The notes beneath the pieces are model-generated. The model saw only the letters and a program-made list of their open reading frames with translations. It searched no databases and had not been told where the DNA came from. DNA of 24,175 nt from Actinomycetes bacterium. Lineage in GTDB: Bacteria; Actinomycetota; Acidimicrobiia; Acidimicrobiales; Palsa-688. The translations under genes were made by a program, and so were the position numbers. Location of the stretch: positions 1 through 24,175 of the forward strand of contig JAKAXG010000008.1 of the NCBI GenBank assembly GCA_021827225.1, read 5' to 3'. Shown in pieces: positions 6,197 to 12,912 of the stretch (within the stretch, counting starts at the first letter, position 1; each line of letters opens with the position of its first letter).

Positions 6197-8812
6197 TCAG
6201 CTGGTGCCTGGCGGGCTGGTGGCGATGACCCCCGCCCCGGTCAGCTCCGCCACCCGCTCCGGCCCGTAACCGAGGATCTCGGTCAGGACGTAGTGGTTGT
6301 CGGCCCCGAGCCCGGACGTGCCCCGCATCGGAACCTGCGCCGGGCGCTCGAAATGGACGGGGAAGCCCGGGAACCGACGCCGGCCCACGTCGACCTGCTC
6401 CCAGTCCACCATGAAACCCCGGGCGGCGATGTGGGGGTCCTCGACGATGTCTCTGGTCGTCATCAGCGCGCAGGCCCTGACACCTGCCGATTGCAGCTGC
6501 CGCATGGCGTCGAATTTGTCCAGGGTCTCGGTCCACGCGGCGATGGCCCGGTCGATGGCGTCCGCGTGCGCAGCCCGCGCTTCCGGGGTCGGGTAGTCCC
6601 AGGAAGCGCCGAGCAGCCCGGCCAGGGCCTTCCATTCGGCGTCGGACTCCACGCTCAGAGCCACCCACTCGTCGTCGCCGTGGCAGCGGTAAACACCCTG
6701 CGGAACGTTCTGCGAGGAACGGTTGCCCAGGCGCTCGGGTAGCCGGCCCGTGGCCGACGCCGTCAGGTACAGCTCCCCGCCGATGTTCGCGTAGCTCTCC
6801 AGTTGCGACATGTCCACGGCGATCCCGTGGCCGAGCCGGTCCCGCTGACGGAGCGCCGCCAGCATCGCCAGGGCGCAGTGGACACCGGCGATGGCATCGG
6901 GAAACGGTTGCCCCATCCGCTGGGGGCCGCCGTCCTCGTAGCCGGACGCCGCCGCCAGGCCCGAGTGGGCCTCGAGGATCTGACCCCAGGCGACGCGCAT
7001 GGCGTCCGGACCCGTGTGGCCGTACCCGGAGAGGGACACGCTGACGACGTCGGGGTTGTACCGGGCGAGCGTCTCATGATCGATCCCCAGGCTCTGCGCC
7101 CCCTTCGGGCTGAAGTTGTTGACCACGATGTCGCTGGCTCTCACCAGTTCAACGAATATCTCCTGCGCCTCCGGCCGCTTCAGGTCCATGCACAGGCTCC
7201 GCTTGTTGCGGTTCATCTTGTTGAACACGCCCTGGCGGTTCCATGGTCGCTGACCGGGATCAGCGTCGGGATATATGCCGGAGCGGAACACCGGTCCCGG
7301 CAGCTTCCCCCAGCTCCAGCCGGCCAGGTCCGCGTCCAGGCGGGAACCGCCCACTCCGCTGGTCCCCGCCCCCCGCGCGGTGGGGGCTTCTATGTGTATC
7401 ACCTCGGCCCCGAAGTCGCCCATGTAGCGGCCGGCGAGAGGCCCGGCCCAGCCGATGGTCAGCTCCAGCACCCGGATCCCGTCCAGGAACATCGCGTCGT
7501 CGCCCGGTCGGTCGGCGGTCGCCGGGGCGGGGTGCGGCCGGGGCGCGGCGGCCGGGGCCGGGCGCCCCCGAGGCGCGGCGGCGATCTCACCGTCGTGCTC
7601 GCCGAGCCGGGGCGCCGGGCTGAAGGGCGCCTCCCCGGCCAGGCGGAACGGGCGCTCGGGCAGCGCGGCGTCCGGCCCCAGCTGCGGCGCCGGGGCCCAG
7701 AACCGGCGGGCGAGCAGTTGGCGATCCGCCAGGGTGTCCGCCACGGTGAGGACCGGACCGGCCGGCACCCGGTGAGCCTGCATCCGCTCGACGAGGTCCC
7801 CCACCGTCGTGGCGGCCAGCTTGGGGGCGATGAGCGCGTCCAGCTCGTCGGCGTGGTCGAAGCGGTCGCCGCCGGTTTCGAAGCGATCGTCGATCAGCAG
7901 CTCCGGCATGTCGAGGGCCAGGCAGAATCCTTCCCACTGCGCCACGGTCGCTACCCCGAAGCACGCCCAGCCGTCCTTGCACGGGTAGAAGGTCATGGGG
8001 TGGAACGACTCGGCGGTCCGGTTGCCGGCCCGGCGTCTCACGTAGCCCTGGTGGGTGTACAGGGTCAGCGCCCACTGGTGGAGGCTGGCCATCGCCTCCA
8101 TCGCCGCTACGTCGACCAGTTGTCCCTCGCCCCCGCGCTCGACCATCCGCAGGGCGGCCAGCGCCGCCGTGGCGGCGACCGCTCCGGTGGCGTAGCCGGC
8201 CCACGGCCCCGCGGGCTGGACCGGCTCGCGGCCGGGGTCCCCGGTCATGTAGAGGTGCCCGCTCGAGGCCAGATCCAGGAAGTCGTTGCCGCGGAAGGAG
8301 CTGTACGGTCCGTCCATCCCGAACGACGAGGTCACCAAGTACACGACCTTCGGGTTGGCCTCCCGGACCTGCTCGTAGCGCCGGCGGGCCCCCGACGGGT
8401 CGCCGTCGTGGCTGTCGATGACGACGTCGGCCAGCAGAGCCAACTGCCCGGCCCTACCGTCGGCGCCGGTCGCGGTCGCGCTGTCGGCGCCGGTCGCGGT
8501 CGCGCTGTCGGCGCCGGTCGCACCGTCGGCGCCGGTCGCGGTCGCGCTGTCGGCGCCGGTCGCACCGTCGGCCAGGATCACGCTGCGCTTGTAGCAGCCG
8601 AGGTACTCGAACAGGGCACTGGTGGCGCGCCCATCGGGGGTCTGCAGTACCGGCTCGCGACGTCGCAGCCGGTCGCCATCCGGTGGCTCGGTCTTGATCA
8701 CCCGATTCCCGAGGAGGCCGAGCAGGCGCCCGCAGTAGGCCGCGGCGACGCCCGATCCCCGCTCCCACACCGTCAGCGCCTCGGCCGACGCCCCCGACAA
8801 GAGATCACTCAC
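6197..8812 (-). CDS. Double-domain class III CoA-transferase (CaiB/BaiF family)
   Basis: An 871-residue protein made of two CaiB/BaiF-like halves, about residues 1-410 and 441-871, joined by an Ala/Pro/Arg-rich linker. Class III enzymes move CoA between carboxylic acids through an aspartyl-CoA intermediate. The second half keeps the expected Asp (D639 in GQPFPDAIAG). In the first half the aligned stretch PAGPWAGYATG has Gly206 there instead, so that half may be structural only. A 36-residue tandem repeat interrupts the first half at residues 81-116. The start is GTG at 8812 without a clear Shine-Dalgarno. Convergence with the HpaB-like genes and the acyl-CoA dehydrogenase upstream suggest a shared CoA-dependent catabolic route; the acid involved is unknown. 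A succinyl-CoA or formyl-CoA donor cannot be told from sequence. Confidence 0.9.
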   Translation of the reverse strand: MSDLLSGASAEALTVWERGSGVAAAYCGRLLGLLGNRVIKTEPPDGDRLRRREPVLQTPDGRATSALFEYLGCYKRSVILADGATGADSATATGADGATGADSATATGADSATATGADGRAGQLALLADVVIDSHDGDPSGARRRYEQVREANPKVVYLVTSSFGMDGPYSSFRGNDFLDLASSGHLYMTGDPGREPVQPAGPWAGYATGAVAATAALAALRMVERGGEGQLVDVAAMEAMASLHQWALTLYTHQGYVRRRAGNRTAESFHPMTFYPCKDGWACFGVATVAQWEGFCLALDMPELLIDDRFETGGDRFDHADELDALIAPKLAATTVGDLVERMQAHRVPAGPVLTVADTLADRQLLARRFWAPAPQLGPDAALPERPFRLAGEAPFSPAPRLGEHDGEIAAAPRGRPAPAAAPRPHPAPATADRPGDDAMFLDGIRVLELTIGWAGPLAGRYMGDFGAEVIHIEAPTARGAGTSGVGGSRLDADLAGWSWGKLPGPVFRSGIYPDADPGQRPWNRQGVFNKMNRNKRSLCMDLKRPEAQEIFVELVRASDIVVNNFSPKGAQSLGIDHETLARYNPDVVSVSLSGYGHTGPDAMRVAWGQILEAHSGLAAASGYEDGGPQRMGQPFPDAIAGVHCALAMLAALRQRDRLGHGIAVDMSQLESYANIGGELYLTASATGRLPERLGNRSSQNVPQGVYRCHGDDEWVALSVESDAEWKALAGLLGASWDYPTPEARAAHADAIDRAIAAWTETLDKFDAMRQLQSAGVRACALMTTRDIVEDPHIAARGFMVDWEQVDVGRRRFPGFPVHFERPAQVPMRGTSGLGADNHYVLTEILGYGPERVAELTGAGVIATSPPGTS
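8465..8572 (-). repeat. In-frame minisatellite of 18- and 24-bp units inside the CoA-transferase gene
   Basis: Five units in the coding-strand order B-A-B-A-A, where B encodes ADGATG (18 bp) and A encodes ADSATATG (24 bp). All units share the 13-base core CGGCGCCGGTCGC on the plus strand. Because both unit lengths are multiples of three, gain or loss of units keeps the reading frame. The repeat replaces the stretch between the strand KRSVIL and the helix LALLADVVID of the CoA-transferase fold, probably as a surface loop. Confidence 0.92.
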
Positions 8813-8843
8813 CTCGGGACAACCCCCATATTCTCCGATCGAT

Positions 8844-9080
8844 TCACCCGAACGCGGCCCGGGCGACCCGGCCGTGGTGGACCAGCAGGTTCAGCCGCTG
8901 GGGGCGGTAGTCGGCGGTGAACGCCGTCATGCCGGGCTCGTCCCAGTCGGCCACCCGGATCCCGGCGACGGAGTTGGCCTGCGCCAGGCGCTCGGCCTCC
9001 TGGCGGGTCAGGCCCTCGTACTCACGGGCCCGCCTATCGGCGGGGAAGAACCGGTCCCAGGCGCCGTAGTCGTCGGCCAC
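8844..9080 (-). CDS. Small peptidase-inhibitor I78-like protein
   Basis: A 78-residue protein whose C-terminal half resembles the I78 inhibitor family: RLAQANSVAGIRVADWDEP, then TADYRPQRLNLLV, the last matching the typical DYRPDRLN reactive-loop region. It lacks a signal peptide or lipobox, which many I78 proteins have, so it may act on a cytoplasmic protease or simply share the fold. The GTG at 9080 is chosen because the hexamer TATCCT ends seven bases before it, giving a probable leaderless message; the frame stays open far upstream but that part is Pro/Ala/Arg-rich low complexity and overlaps the next gene. It lies 31 bases before the CoA-transferase start on the same strand. Confidence 0.65.
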   Translation of the reverse strand: MADDYGAWDRFFPADRRAREYEGLTRQEAERLAQANSVAGIRVADWDEPGMTAFTADYRPQRLNLLVHHGRVARAAFG

Positions 9081-9105
9081 GGGCTCCAGGATAGGCAGGC
9101 GCCGA

Positions 9106-9133
9106 CCGGCCGGCGCTGGGGAGCGCCGGCCGG
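9106..9133. terminator. Strong GC hairpin (12-bp stem, GGGG loop)
   Basis: Bases 9106-9117 (CCGGCCGGCGCT) pair perfectly with 9122-9133. It lies between the 57-residue protein gene and the I78-like gene, just upstream of the latter's -10 hexamer. There is no U-tract, as is common for candidate terminators in high-GC actinobacteria. Two copies of GCCGGAGGGGGCC (9141-9153 and 9168-9180) lie next to it. Confidence 0.45.
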
Positions 9134-9207
9134 GGTGGGAGCCGGAGGGGGCCGGCGGACTGTGGGCGCCGGAGGGGGCCCGCGGGGGTGGCGGCCCGGC
9201 GAAGGGC

Positions 9208-9230
9208 CCGGCGGCCTGTGTGGCCGCCGG
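9208..9230 (-). terminator. Hairpin after the cysteine-rich small gene
   Basis: CCGGCGGCC (9208-9216) pairs with GGCCGCCGG (9222-9230) around a TGTGT loop. It begins 17 bases past the stop codon of the 57-residue gene on the minus strand. The stem is 9 bp and perfect, without a following T-run on that strand, so termination is plausible but unproven. Confidence 0.45.
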
Positions 9231-9247
9231 CGCCCGCCTCCGGTCGG

Positions 9248-9421
9248 TCAGGCTTTGGAGCGGCGGGACCGGAACCGGTCCAGCAGGCCCTTGCTCGGCT
9301 GGCGGGGATGTCCCGGGCAGCGCCGGGCAGCGGGGACACCGGCGAGGACCTGCTCGACGTGCATCCCGCAGCCGGCCCACGTGGTCTTCCCACAGATCTT
9401 GCAGTTCACGGCACGGCACAT
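9248..9421 (-). CDS. 57-residue cysteine-rich (zinc-ribbon-like) small protein
   Basis: A short gene that is easy to miss. The product begins MCRAVNCKICGKTTWAGCG, with Cys at 2, 7, 10, 18 and 35 and His at 21 and 38, then a basic tail (LDRFRSRRSKA). The arrangement C-x2-C ... C-x2-H ... C-x2-H suggests zinc binding. The CGKTTWAGCG-x-HV pattern recurs, from memory, in small uncharacterised actinobacterial proteins. An AGGAG sequence lies 10 bases before the ATG, slightly far but acceptable. It follows the CsoR/CstR-type regulator by 81 bases on the same strand, so it may belong to its regulon. Function unknown; a metal-handling or nucleic-acid-binding role is possible. Confidence 0.8.
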   Translation of the reverse strand: MCRAVNCKICGKTTWAGCGMHVEQVLAGVPAARRCPGHPRQPSKGLLDRFRSRRSKA

Positions 9422-9502
9422 GGTGGATCTACTCCTGTATGAAGGTCGTCGGCCGCCACCCGCTCGTTGCGTTACGGCGGGACTGGACCGAGGTGCGGTC
9501 GG

Positions 9503-9772
9503 CTAGGCCAGGCTGAGGAAGAGCTTCTCCAAGGCGGCGACGGGTTGGGACTCCGACTCCGATTCCTCGGGGTGCTGGATGCAGTGGGTTAGGCCGCCCG
9601 CCACCAGCTTGAAGCCGGCCCGGTCGAGCGCTTTGGACACGGCCGCGAGTTGGGTGATCACGTCGCGGCAGTCCCGCCCCTCGGCCAGCATCTTCTCGAC
9701 GCCATCCACCTGGCCGGCTATCCGGCGCAGGCGCTTGCGCACATCGTCGATCAGTTCGGCCGGCAGGTCCAC
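9503..9772 (-). CDS. CsoR/RcnR/CstR family (DUF156) transcriptional repressor
   Basis: An 89-residue all-helical repressor with the family pattern: VRKRLRRIAGQVDGVEKML at the N-terminus, C35 in RDCRDVITQLAAV, and C64 in GGLTHC. In the copper sensor CsoR the ligands are Cys36, His61 and Cys65. Here the two Cys keep the 29-residue spacing but the His position is Gly60, with a His at 63 instead. That is closer to the persulfide sensor CstR (two Cys, no His), so a sulfur-species or altered-metal sensor is more likely than a classical copper sensor. The GTG start has AGGAGG five bases upstream. An operator-like palindrome sits in its own promoter, so autoregulation is likely. The family is certain; the inducer is inferred. 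Confidence 0.88.
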   Translation of the reverse strand: MDLPAELIDDVRKRLRRIAGQVDGVEKMLAEGRDCRDVITQLAAVSKALDRAGFKLVAGGLTHCIQHPEESESESQPVAALEKLFLSLA

Positions 9773-9807
9773 TCTGTCCTCCTAGACAAGCCCTGAGCGT
9801 CGGTGTC

Positions 9808-9825
9808 ATTGTACCCCCCGGGGTA
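9808..9825 (-). promoter_or_regulatory. Promoter -10 and CsoR/CstR-type operator
   Basis: On the minus strand the -10 hexamer TACAAT (9813-9808) is directly preceded by TACCCC-GG-GGGGTA (9825-9812), a GC-rich inverted repeat of the kind bound by CsoR/CstR regulators. The two overlap by the final TA, so bound repressor would occlude RNA polymerase. The predicted transcript start near 9801 leaves a leader of about 28 bases containing AGGAGG. A good -35 match is not evident (CTGCCC at 18 bases). Confidence 0.7.
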
Positions 9826-9875
9826 AGTTTCGGGCAGGCGGCCGGGTGCCCGGTCCGGCCTCCTGCCCGGGGTTC

Positions 9876-10001
9876 GGGCGGCGTGGCGGCTCGCGCAGCG
9901 TGGCGGCTGACGCCGGGGGCTTCGGTGACGGAAATCCACCTGGCAGGTGGATTTCGGTCACCGGACGGGGCGGCGTGGCGGCTCGGGCAGCGGGGCGGCT
10001 G
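9876..10001. repeat. 34-bp direct repeats flanking a long inverted repeat
   Basis: Bases 9876-9909 and 9968-10001 are direct repeats (32 of 34 identical, period 92). Between them, 9924-9941 and 9945-9962 form an 18-bp inverted repeat with one mismatch around a GGC loop (arms GGTGACGGAAATCCACCT and its mirror). The region lies between the minus-strand regulator promoter and the minus-strand methyltransferase gene. It could be the methyltransferase terminator, a small palindromic mobile element, or a binding site. No coding sense is seen in any frame. Confidence 0.7.
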
Positions 10002-10007
10002 GCGGCA

Positions 10008-10057
10008 GGAGCGGCCGGAGCGGCCGGAGCGGCGTGCCGGCGGAGCGGCGTGCCGGC
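10008..10057. repeat. Short tandem repeats (9 bp x2, 16 bp x2)
   Basis: GGAGCGGCC occurs twice in tandem (10008-10025), then GGAGCGGCGTGCCGGC twice (10026-10057), all four sharing GGAGCGGC. It is part of a gene-free stretch (9826-10246) and is best seen as slippage-prone DNA. Confidence 0.8.
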
Positions 10058-10092
10058 GGACATACCCCACCCCGCCGCAGCGCGTACACGAA

Positions 10093-10191
10093 CGCGCCAC
10101 GATCTTCGCGGGCTCCAAGATCGTGTCCCGAATTCGCGCGAATCGGTGCTCCTTCGCGCCACGATCCTGGCCCGGTGCAAGATCCTGTCCC
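10093..10191. repeat. Two copies of a 37-bp hairpin-forming unit
   Basis: Units at 10093-10129 and 10155-10191 (30 of 37 identical, period 62) each begin CGCGCCACGATC and end with CTGTCCC or GTGTCCC. The first forms a hairpin: CACGATCTT (10098-10106) with AAGATCGTG (10117-10125), 10-base loop; the second forms a weaker version. A palindrome, ATTCGCGCGAAT (10132-10143), sits between them. The layout resembles REP-type or regulatory-RNA elements. It lies just beyond the 3' end of the methyltransferase gene, and I cannot assign a function. Confidence 0.7.
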
Positions 10192-10246
10192 ATCGTGACA
10201 CGCGCCCGACACGCGCCCAGCCGCCGGCGCCGCCCACCCGCCGGGG

Positions 10247-10996
10247 TCAGGCCGCGCCGAGCGGGCGCCGGCCCCCGTAGATGACGTGGTCGAGTTCCTT
10301 CCAGTAGACGTCGACCCCGTCGAAGCCGGCGTCGAGGAGGAACTGCAGCTGGGGGGCCAGCGGGCTCATGTAGCGCACGTGGTTCTCGTAGCGCCGCTGC
10401 TCCTCCGGGGTACGGTTCGACCGCTTCGCCGCCGCTTCGGGGTCGCGGCGGTCGGTCGTCCGCTGCCACGCCTGCTCCACCACCGGGTCCGGCGGAGCGA
10501 CCGGGTCGTAGTTGAGGTACCAGCCCCCGGGGGCCAGTCGTTCCCGGATCTCGCCGAACAGCTCCTGCTTGCGCCGGTCGGGCAGGTGGTGCACGCAGAG
10601 CGAGCTGATCATCGCCGGTACCGCCTCCGGGATGCCCGCCGGCCAGGCGCCGCCGTCCATGTCGAACTCCACATAGGTGTAACGGCCTGCGTACCCCGAC
10701 AGCGCCCGCTGGCCCTCATCCATCATCTGCGGCGAGTAGTCGGCGAGGATGGCGGTCGCAGCCGGGTAGCGGTCGAGTACCGCCCGCGAAGCCGCACCGG
10801 TGCCGGCGCCGAGATCCACGAAGGTGAACGGCTCCTCCTCGGCGAAGGGCAGCAGCTCGGCCATCAGCCGGCGGGCCTCGCCCCGCCGGCGCTCCCGCTC
10901 CTCCGCGGTGGAGATCCAGTGGGAGATACCGCTGTCGGACTTCCAGATGGCCGCGTTGGTGTCGGTGGTGTCAGTGGTGTCGGTTCCGTCGTCCAT
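10247..10996 (-). CDS. Class I SAM-dependent methyltransferase
   Basis: A 249-residue methyltransferase with the Rossmann glycine motif FVDLGAGTG (residues 59-67), an acidic residue after the second strand (ILADYSPQMM), and the later motifs MISSLCVHHLPD and RLAPGGWYLNYD. It would transfer a methyl group from S-adenosylmethionine to a small molecule; the acceptor cannot be read. A Thr/Asp-rich repeat (TDTTDTTDT) precedes the fold. The ATG at 10996 is preceded by TACCGT with a seven-base gap, suggesting a leaderless transcript. The gene follows the DsbA-family gene on the same strand by 36 bases, so read-through from there is also possible. Confidence 0.88.
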   Translation of the reverse strand: MDDGTDTTDTTDTNAAIWKSDSGISHWISTAEERERRRGEARRLMAELLPFAEEEPFTFVDLGAGTGAASRAVLDRYPAATAILADYSPQMMDEGQRALSGYAGRYTYVEFDMDGGAWPAGIPEAVPAMISSLCVHHLPDRRKQELFGEIRERLAPGGWYLNYDPVAPPDPVVEQAWQRTTDRRDPEAAAKRSNRTPEEQRRYENHVRYMSPLAPQLQFLLDAGFDGVDVYWKELDHVIYGGRRPLGAA

Positions 10997-11032
10997 ACCG
11001 GGGACGGTACCGCTCGAGCGGCGCCAGGACGG

Positions 11033-11665
11033 CTACCCGAAGGACGGCTTCCTGTTCCGGGTCCGCTTGATCTCGAAGACGCCGTCGACTCCGGTGACGA
11101 GCACGAAGCCGTCCCACAGCCGCCCGGCCGCCTCGCCCTTGGGGGCGGGCGTCACCACCGGGCCGAAGAAAGCATTCCCCCGCACCCGGATCACAGGCGT
11201 CCCGACGTCGATGCCCACCTCGTCGAACGCCTCGTGATGGGACCGCTTGATCGCCTCGTCGAACTCCTCGGTGTCGGCTGCCGCCGCCAGTGAGGCTGGG
11301 AGCCCCACCTCCCCGAGCGCCTCGTCGATCACGCCCGGCTCGCCCCTGCGCCCCTCGTCGTGGAACCTGGTGCCCAACGCCGTGTAGAGCCGTCCGAGCA
11401 CCTCGTCGCCGTGGTCGTGGGCGGCCGCCGCGCACACCCGGATCGGGCCCCAGGCCCGGGCCATGCGCTCCAGGTACTCCTCGGAGAGCCCTTCGCCTCC
11501 GTGCTGGGTGAGGTTCAGATAGGCGAGGGACATCATCCGCCACTCGGTGCTGACCGGGCGGATCTTCTCGACCTCGAGCATCCATCGGGAGGTGATCCAC
11601 GCCCACGGGCAGATGGGATCGAACCAGAACTGCACCTTCTCCGCGCCGGAGGACACATCAGCCAT
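11033..11665 (-). CDS. DsbA-family / mycothiol-dependent nitroreductase-like protein with a CPWA site
   Basis: A 210-residue thioredoxin-fold protein with an inserted helical domain, resembling M. tuberculosis Rv2466c, a mycothiol-dependent reductase. The strand VQFWFDPICPWAW contains C19-P-W-A22, where the Rv2466c site is C19-P-W-C22 at the same residue numbers; only the nucleophilic Cys remains. The cis-Pro region is VGTPVIRVRG and the fold ends in FGPVVTPAP. A monothiol mechanism through a mixed disulfide with mycothiol is the simplest inference. The ATG at 11665 puts the active site at the family's usual position; the longer frame to 11860 overlaps the divergent phosphotransferase gene and is not used. 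It shares a short divergent promoter region with that gene. Confidence 0.85.
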   Translation of the reverse strand: MADVSSGAEKVQFWFDPICPWAWITSRWMLEVEKIRPVSTEWRMMSLAYLNLTQHGGEGLSEEYLERMARAWGPIRVCAAAAHDHGDEVLGRLYTALGTRFHDEGRRGEPGVIDEALGEVGLPASLAAAADTEEFDEAIKRSHHEAFDEVGIDVGTPVIRVRGNAFFGPVVTPAPKGEAAGRLWDGFVLVTGVDGVFEIKRTRNRKPSFG

Positions 11666-11727
11666 GCCCGTCACAACAGCCAGGAGGTCGTGGGTGTTCC
11701 GGCCAGCGGGGTACTCCCGGCTCATCC

Positions 11728-11733
11728 TATGAT
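11728..11733 (+). promoter_or_regulatory. -10 box TATGAT for the phosphotransferase gene
   Basis: TATGAT matches five of six consensus bases and lies 39 bases before the GTG at 11773, which has a GGGAGGGAGG ribosome site. No convincing -35 box is present at 16-18 bases. The divergent minus-strand gene starts 63 bases away, so control may be shared. Confidence 0.5.
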
Positions 11734-11772
11734 GCGCGACGACGGGTCCACCGAGACGGGAGGGAGGGTGAC

Positions 11773-12795
11773 GTGACGGCTGTGACCGAAGACGTCGGTG
11801 GCTACGACGTTCCCGCGGTGACCGCGTGGATGGAGAACAACGTCCAGGCGCTCCGGCCACCGTTCACCTGGTCGCGCTTCACCACGGGGCACTCCAACCT
11901 GACCTTCGAGCTGGTGGACGCCGACGGCCGGCGGGCGGTCATCAGGCGGCCGCCGCTCGGTGAGCTGCAGCCCAAGGCGCACGACATGTCCCGGGAGTTC
12001 CGCATCATCAGCGCCCTGTGGCCGACCCCCGTGCCCGTCGCTGAGCCGTACGCCTTCTGCGCCGACACCGGGGTCACCGGCGCCCCGTTCTATGTCATGG
12101 GGTTCGTGGCCGGCCGGGCCCTGCCGACGCCGCAGGACATGGAGACCATCCCCGTCGAGCTGCGGCCGGTGGTCAGCCGGTCCCACGTCGACGTGCTCGG
12201 CGAGCTGCACCTGCTCGACCCCGACGAGATCGGCCTCGGCACCCTCGGCGCCAAGGAGGACTACCTGGGCCGGCAGCTGCGGGCCTGGTACCGGTCATGG
12301 ACGACGTCGGCCGAGGACGCCGGGTACGACGACCCCCGGGTCCACGAGCTGCACACGTTCTTGGACGAGCGCAAGCCGGCGCAGGGGCCGGCCCGGGTGG
12401 CCCACGGCGACTACGGGCTGCACAACTGCATGGTCGGCGCCGACGGGAGCATCAGCGCCGTGCTCGACTGGGAGGTGGCCACCCTGGGCGATCCCCTCGC
12501 CGATCTGGCCTATCTCATCAACCGGTGGAAGGCGGCGACCGCCGCCCCGGCGCTGGCCGGTTACCTGCCCCCGGAGGAGATGATCGAGCTGTACCGGGCC
12601 AGGACCGGGGCCGACGTGAGCGGCCTGGACTACTACCTCGCTTTCAACCACTGGAAGACGGCGTGCATCATCCACGGCGTCTACACGCGCTACGTCCGCG
12701 GCCAGAAGTCGTCGCACGGCGTGGACCTCGAGGCCATGAGGGAGAGCATCGGCACGCTGCTCGACGAGGCGGCGGGAGCCGCCGAAGGCGTCTGA
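11773..12795 (+). CDS. Phosphotransferase of the acyl-CoA-dehydrogenase-associated APH family
   Basis: A 340-residue aminoglycoside-phosphotransferase-fold kinase. The ATP-site features are GHSNLTFEL (39-47) and VIRRP; the catalytic loop is HGDYGLHNC (211-219), followed by the metal-binding DWEVATLGDPLADLAY (232-247). In ACAD10/11 proteins and their bacterial counterparts this kinase works with an acyl-CoA dehydrogenase in 4-hydroxyacyl-CoA breakdown, phosphorylating the 4-hydroxyl before elimination. An ACAD10/11-like dehydrogenase lies about 10 kb upstream at 80-1363, but the two are not in one operon, so pairing them is only an inference. The GTG start has a strong purine-rich ribosome site. 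Confidence 0.9.
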   Translation: MTAVTEDVGGYDVPAVTAWMENNVQALRPPFTWSRFTTGHSNLTFELVDADGRRAVIRRPPLGELQPKAHDMSREFRIISALWPTPVPVAEPYAFCADTGVTGAPFYVMGFVAGRALPTPQDMETIPVELRPVVSRSHVDVLGELHLLDPDEIGLGTLGAKEDYLGRQLRAWYRSWTTSAEDAGYDDPRVHELHTFLDERKPAQGPARVAHGDYGLHNCMVGADGSISAVLDWEVATLGDPLADLAYLINRWKAATAAPALAGYLPPEEMIELYRARTGADVSGLDYYLAFNHWKTACIIHGVYTRYVRGQKSSHGVDLEAMRESIGTLLDEAAGAAEGV

Positions 12796-12826
12796 GCCAC
12801 CGGCCGGCCAGCCCCGACGCGTCCGC

Positions 12827-12846
12827 CCCGGCGGCCCCCCGCCGGG
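12827..12846 (+). terminator. GC hairpin after the phosphotransferase gene
   Basis: CCCGGCGG (12827-12834) pairs with CCGCCGGG (12839-12846) around a CCCC loop, 32 bases past the stop. There is no U-tract. A possible -10 hexamer TACCCT (12853-12858) for the next gene lies directly behind it, so the hairpin separates two transcription units. Confidence 0.45.
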
Positions 12847-12912
12847 CGGCGCTACCCTGACCCGGCGAGGCCGCCACGCCGGTCCGCCAGAGGGGAAAGG
12901 GAGTTCGAGGCC

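Noticed and set aside
6803..8920. 705-codon plus-strand frame
   Set aside because: Antisense to the CoA-transferase gene, low-complexity Arg/Gly/Val composition, and it even runs through the minisatellite; a shadow.
8844..9419. 191-residue version of the I78-like protein
   Set aside because: The upstream 110 residues are low-complexity and overlap the better-supported 57-residue gene in another frame.
9876..10191. CRISPR array
   Set aside because: Repeats are only two copies each with differing periods (92 and 62) and hairpin structure, and no cas gene is nearby.
11603..11611. Second selenocysteine or lost Cys at the CPWA site of the DsbA-family protein
   Set aside because: Codon 22 is a clear alanine codon, not TGA, so no recoding is possible there.
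11666..11860. Longer start for the DsbA-family gene
   Set aside because: It would overlap the divergent phosphotransferase gene and its promoter, and the extra residues look non-protein-like.
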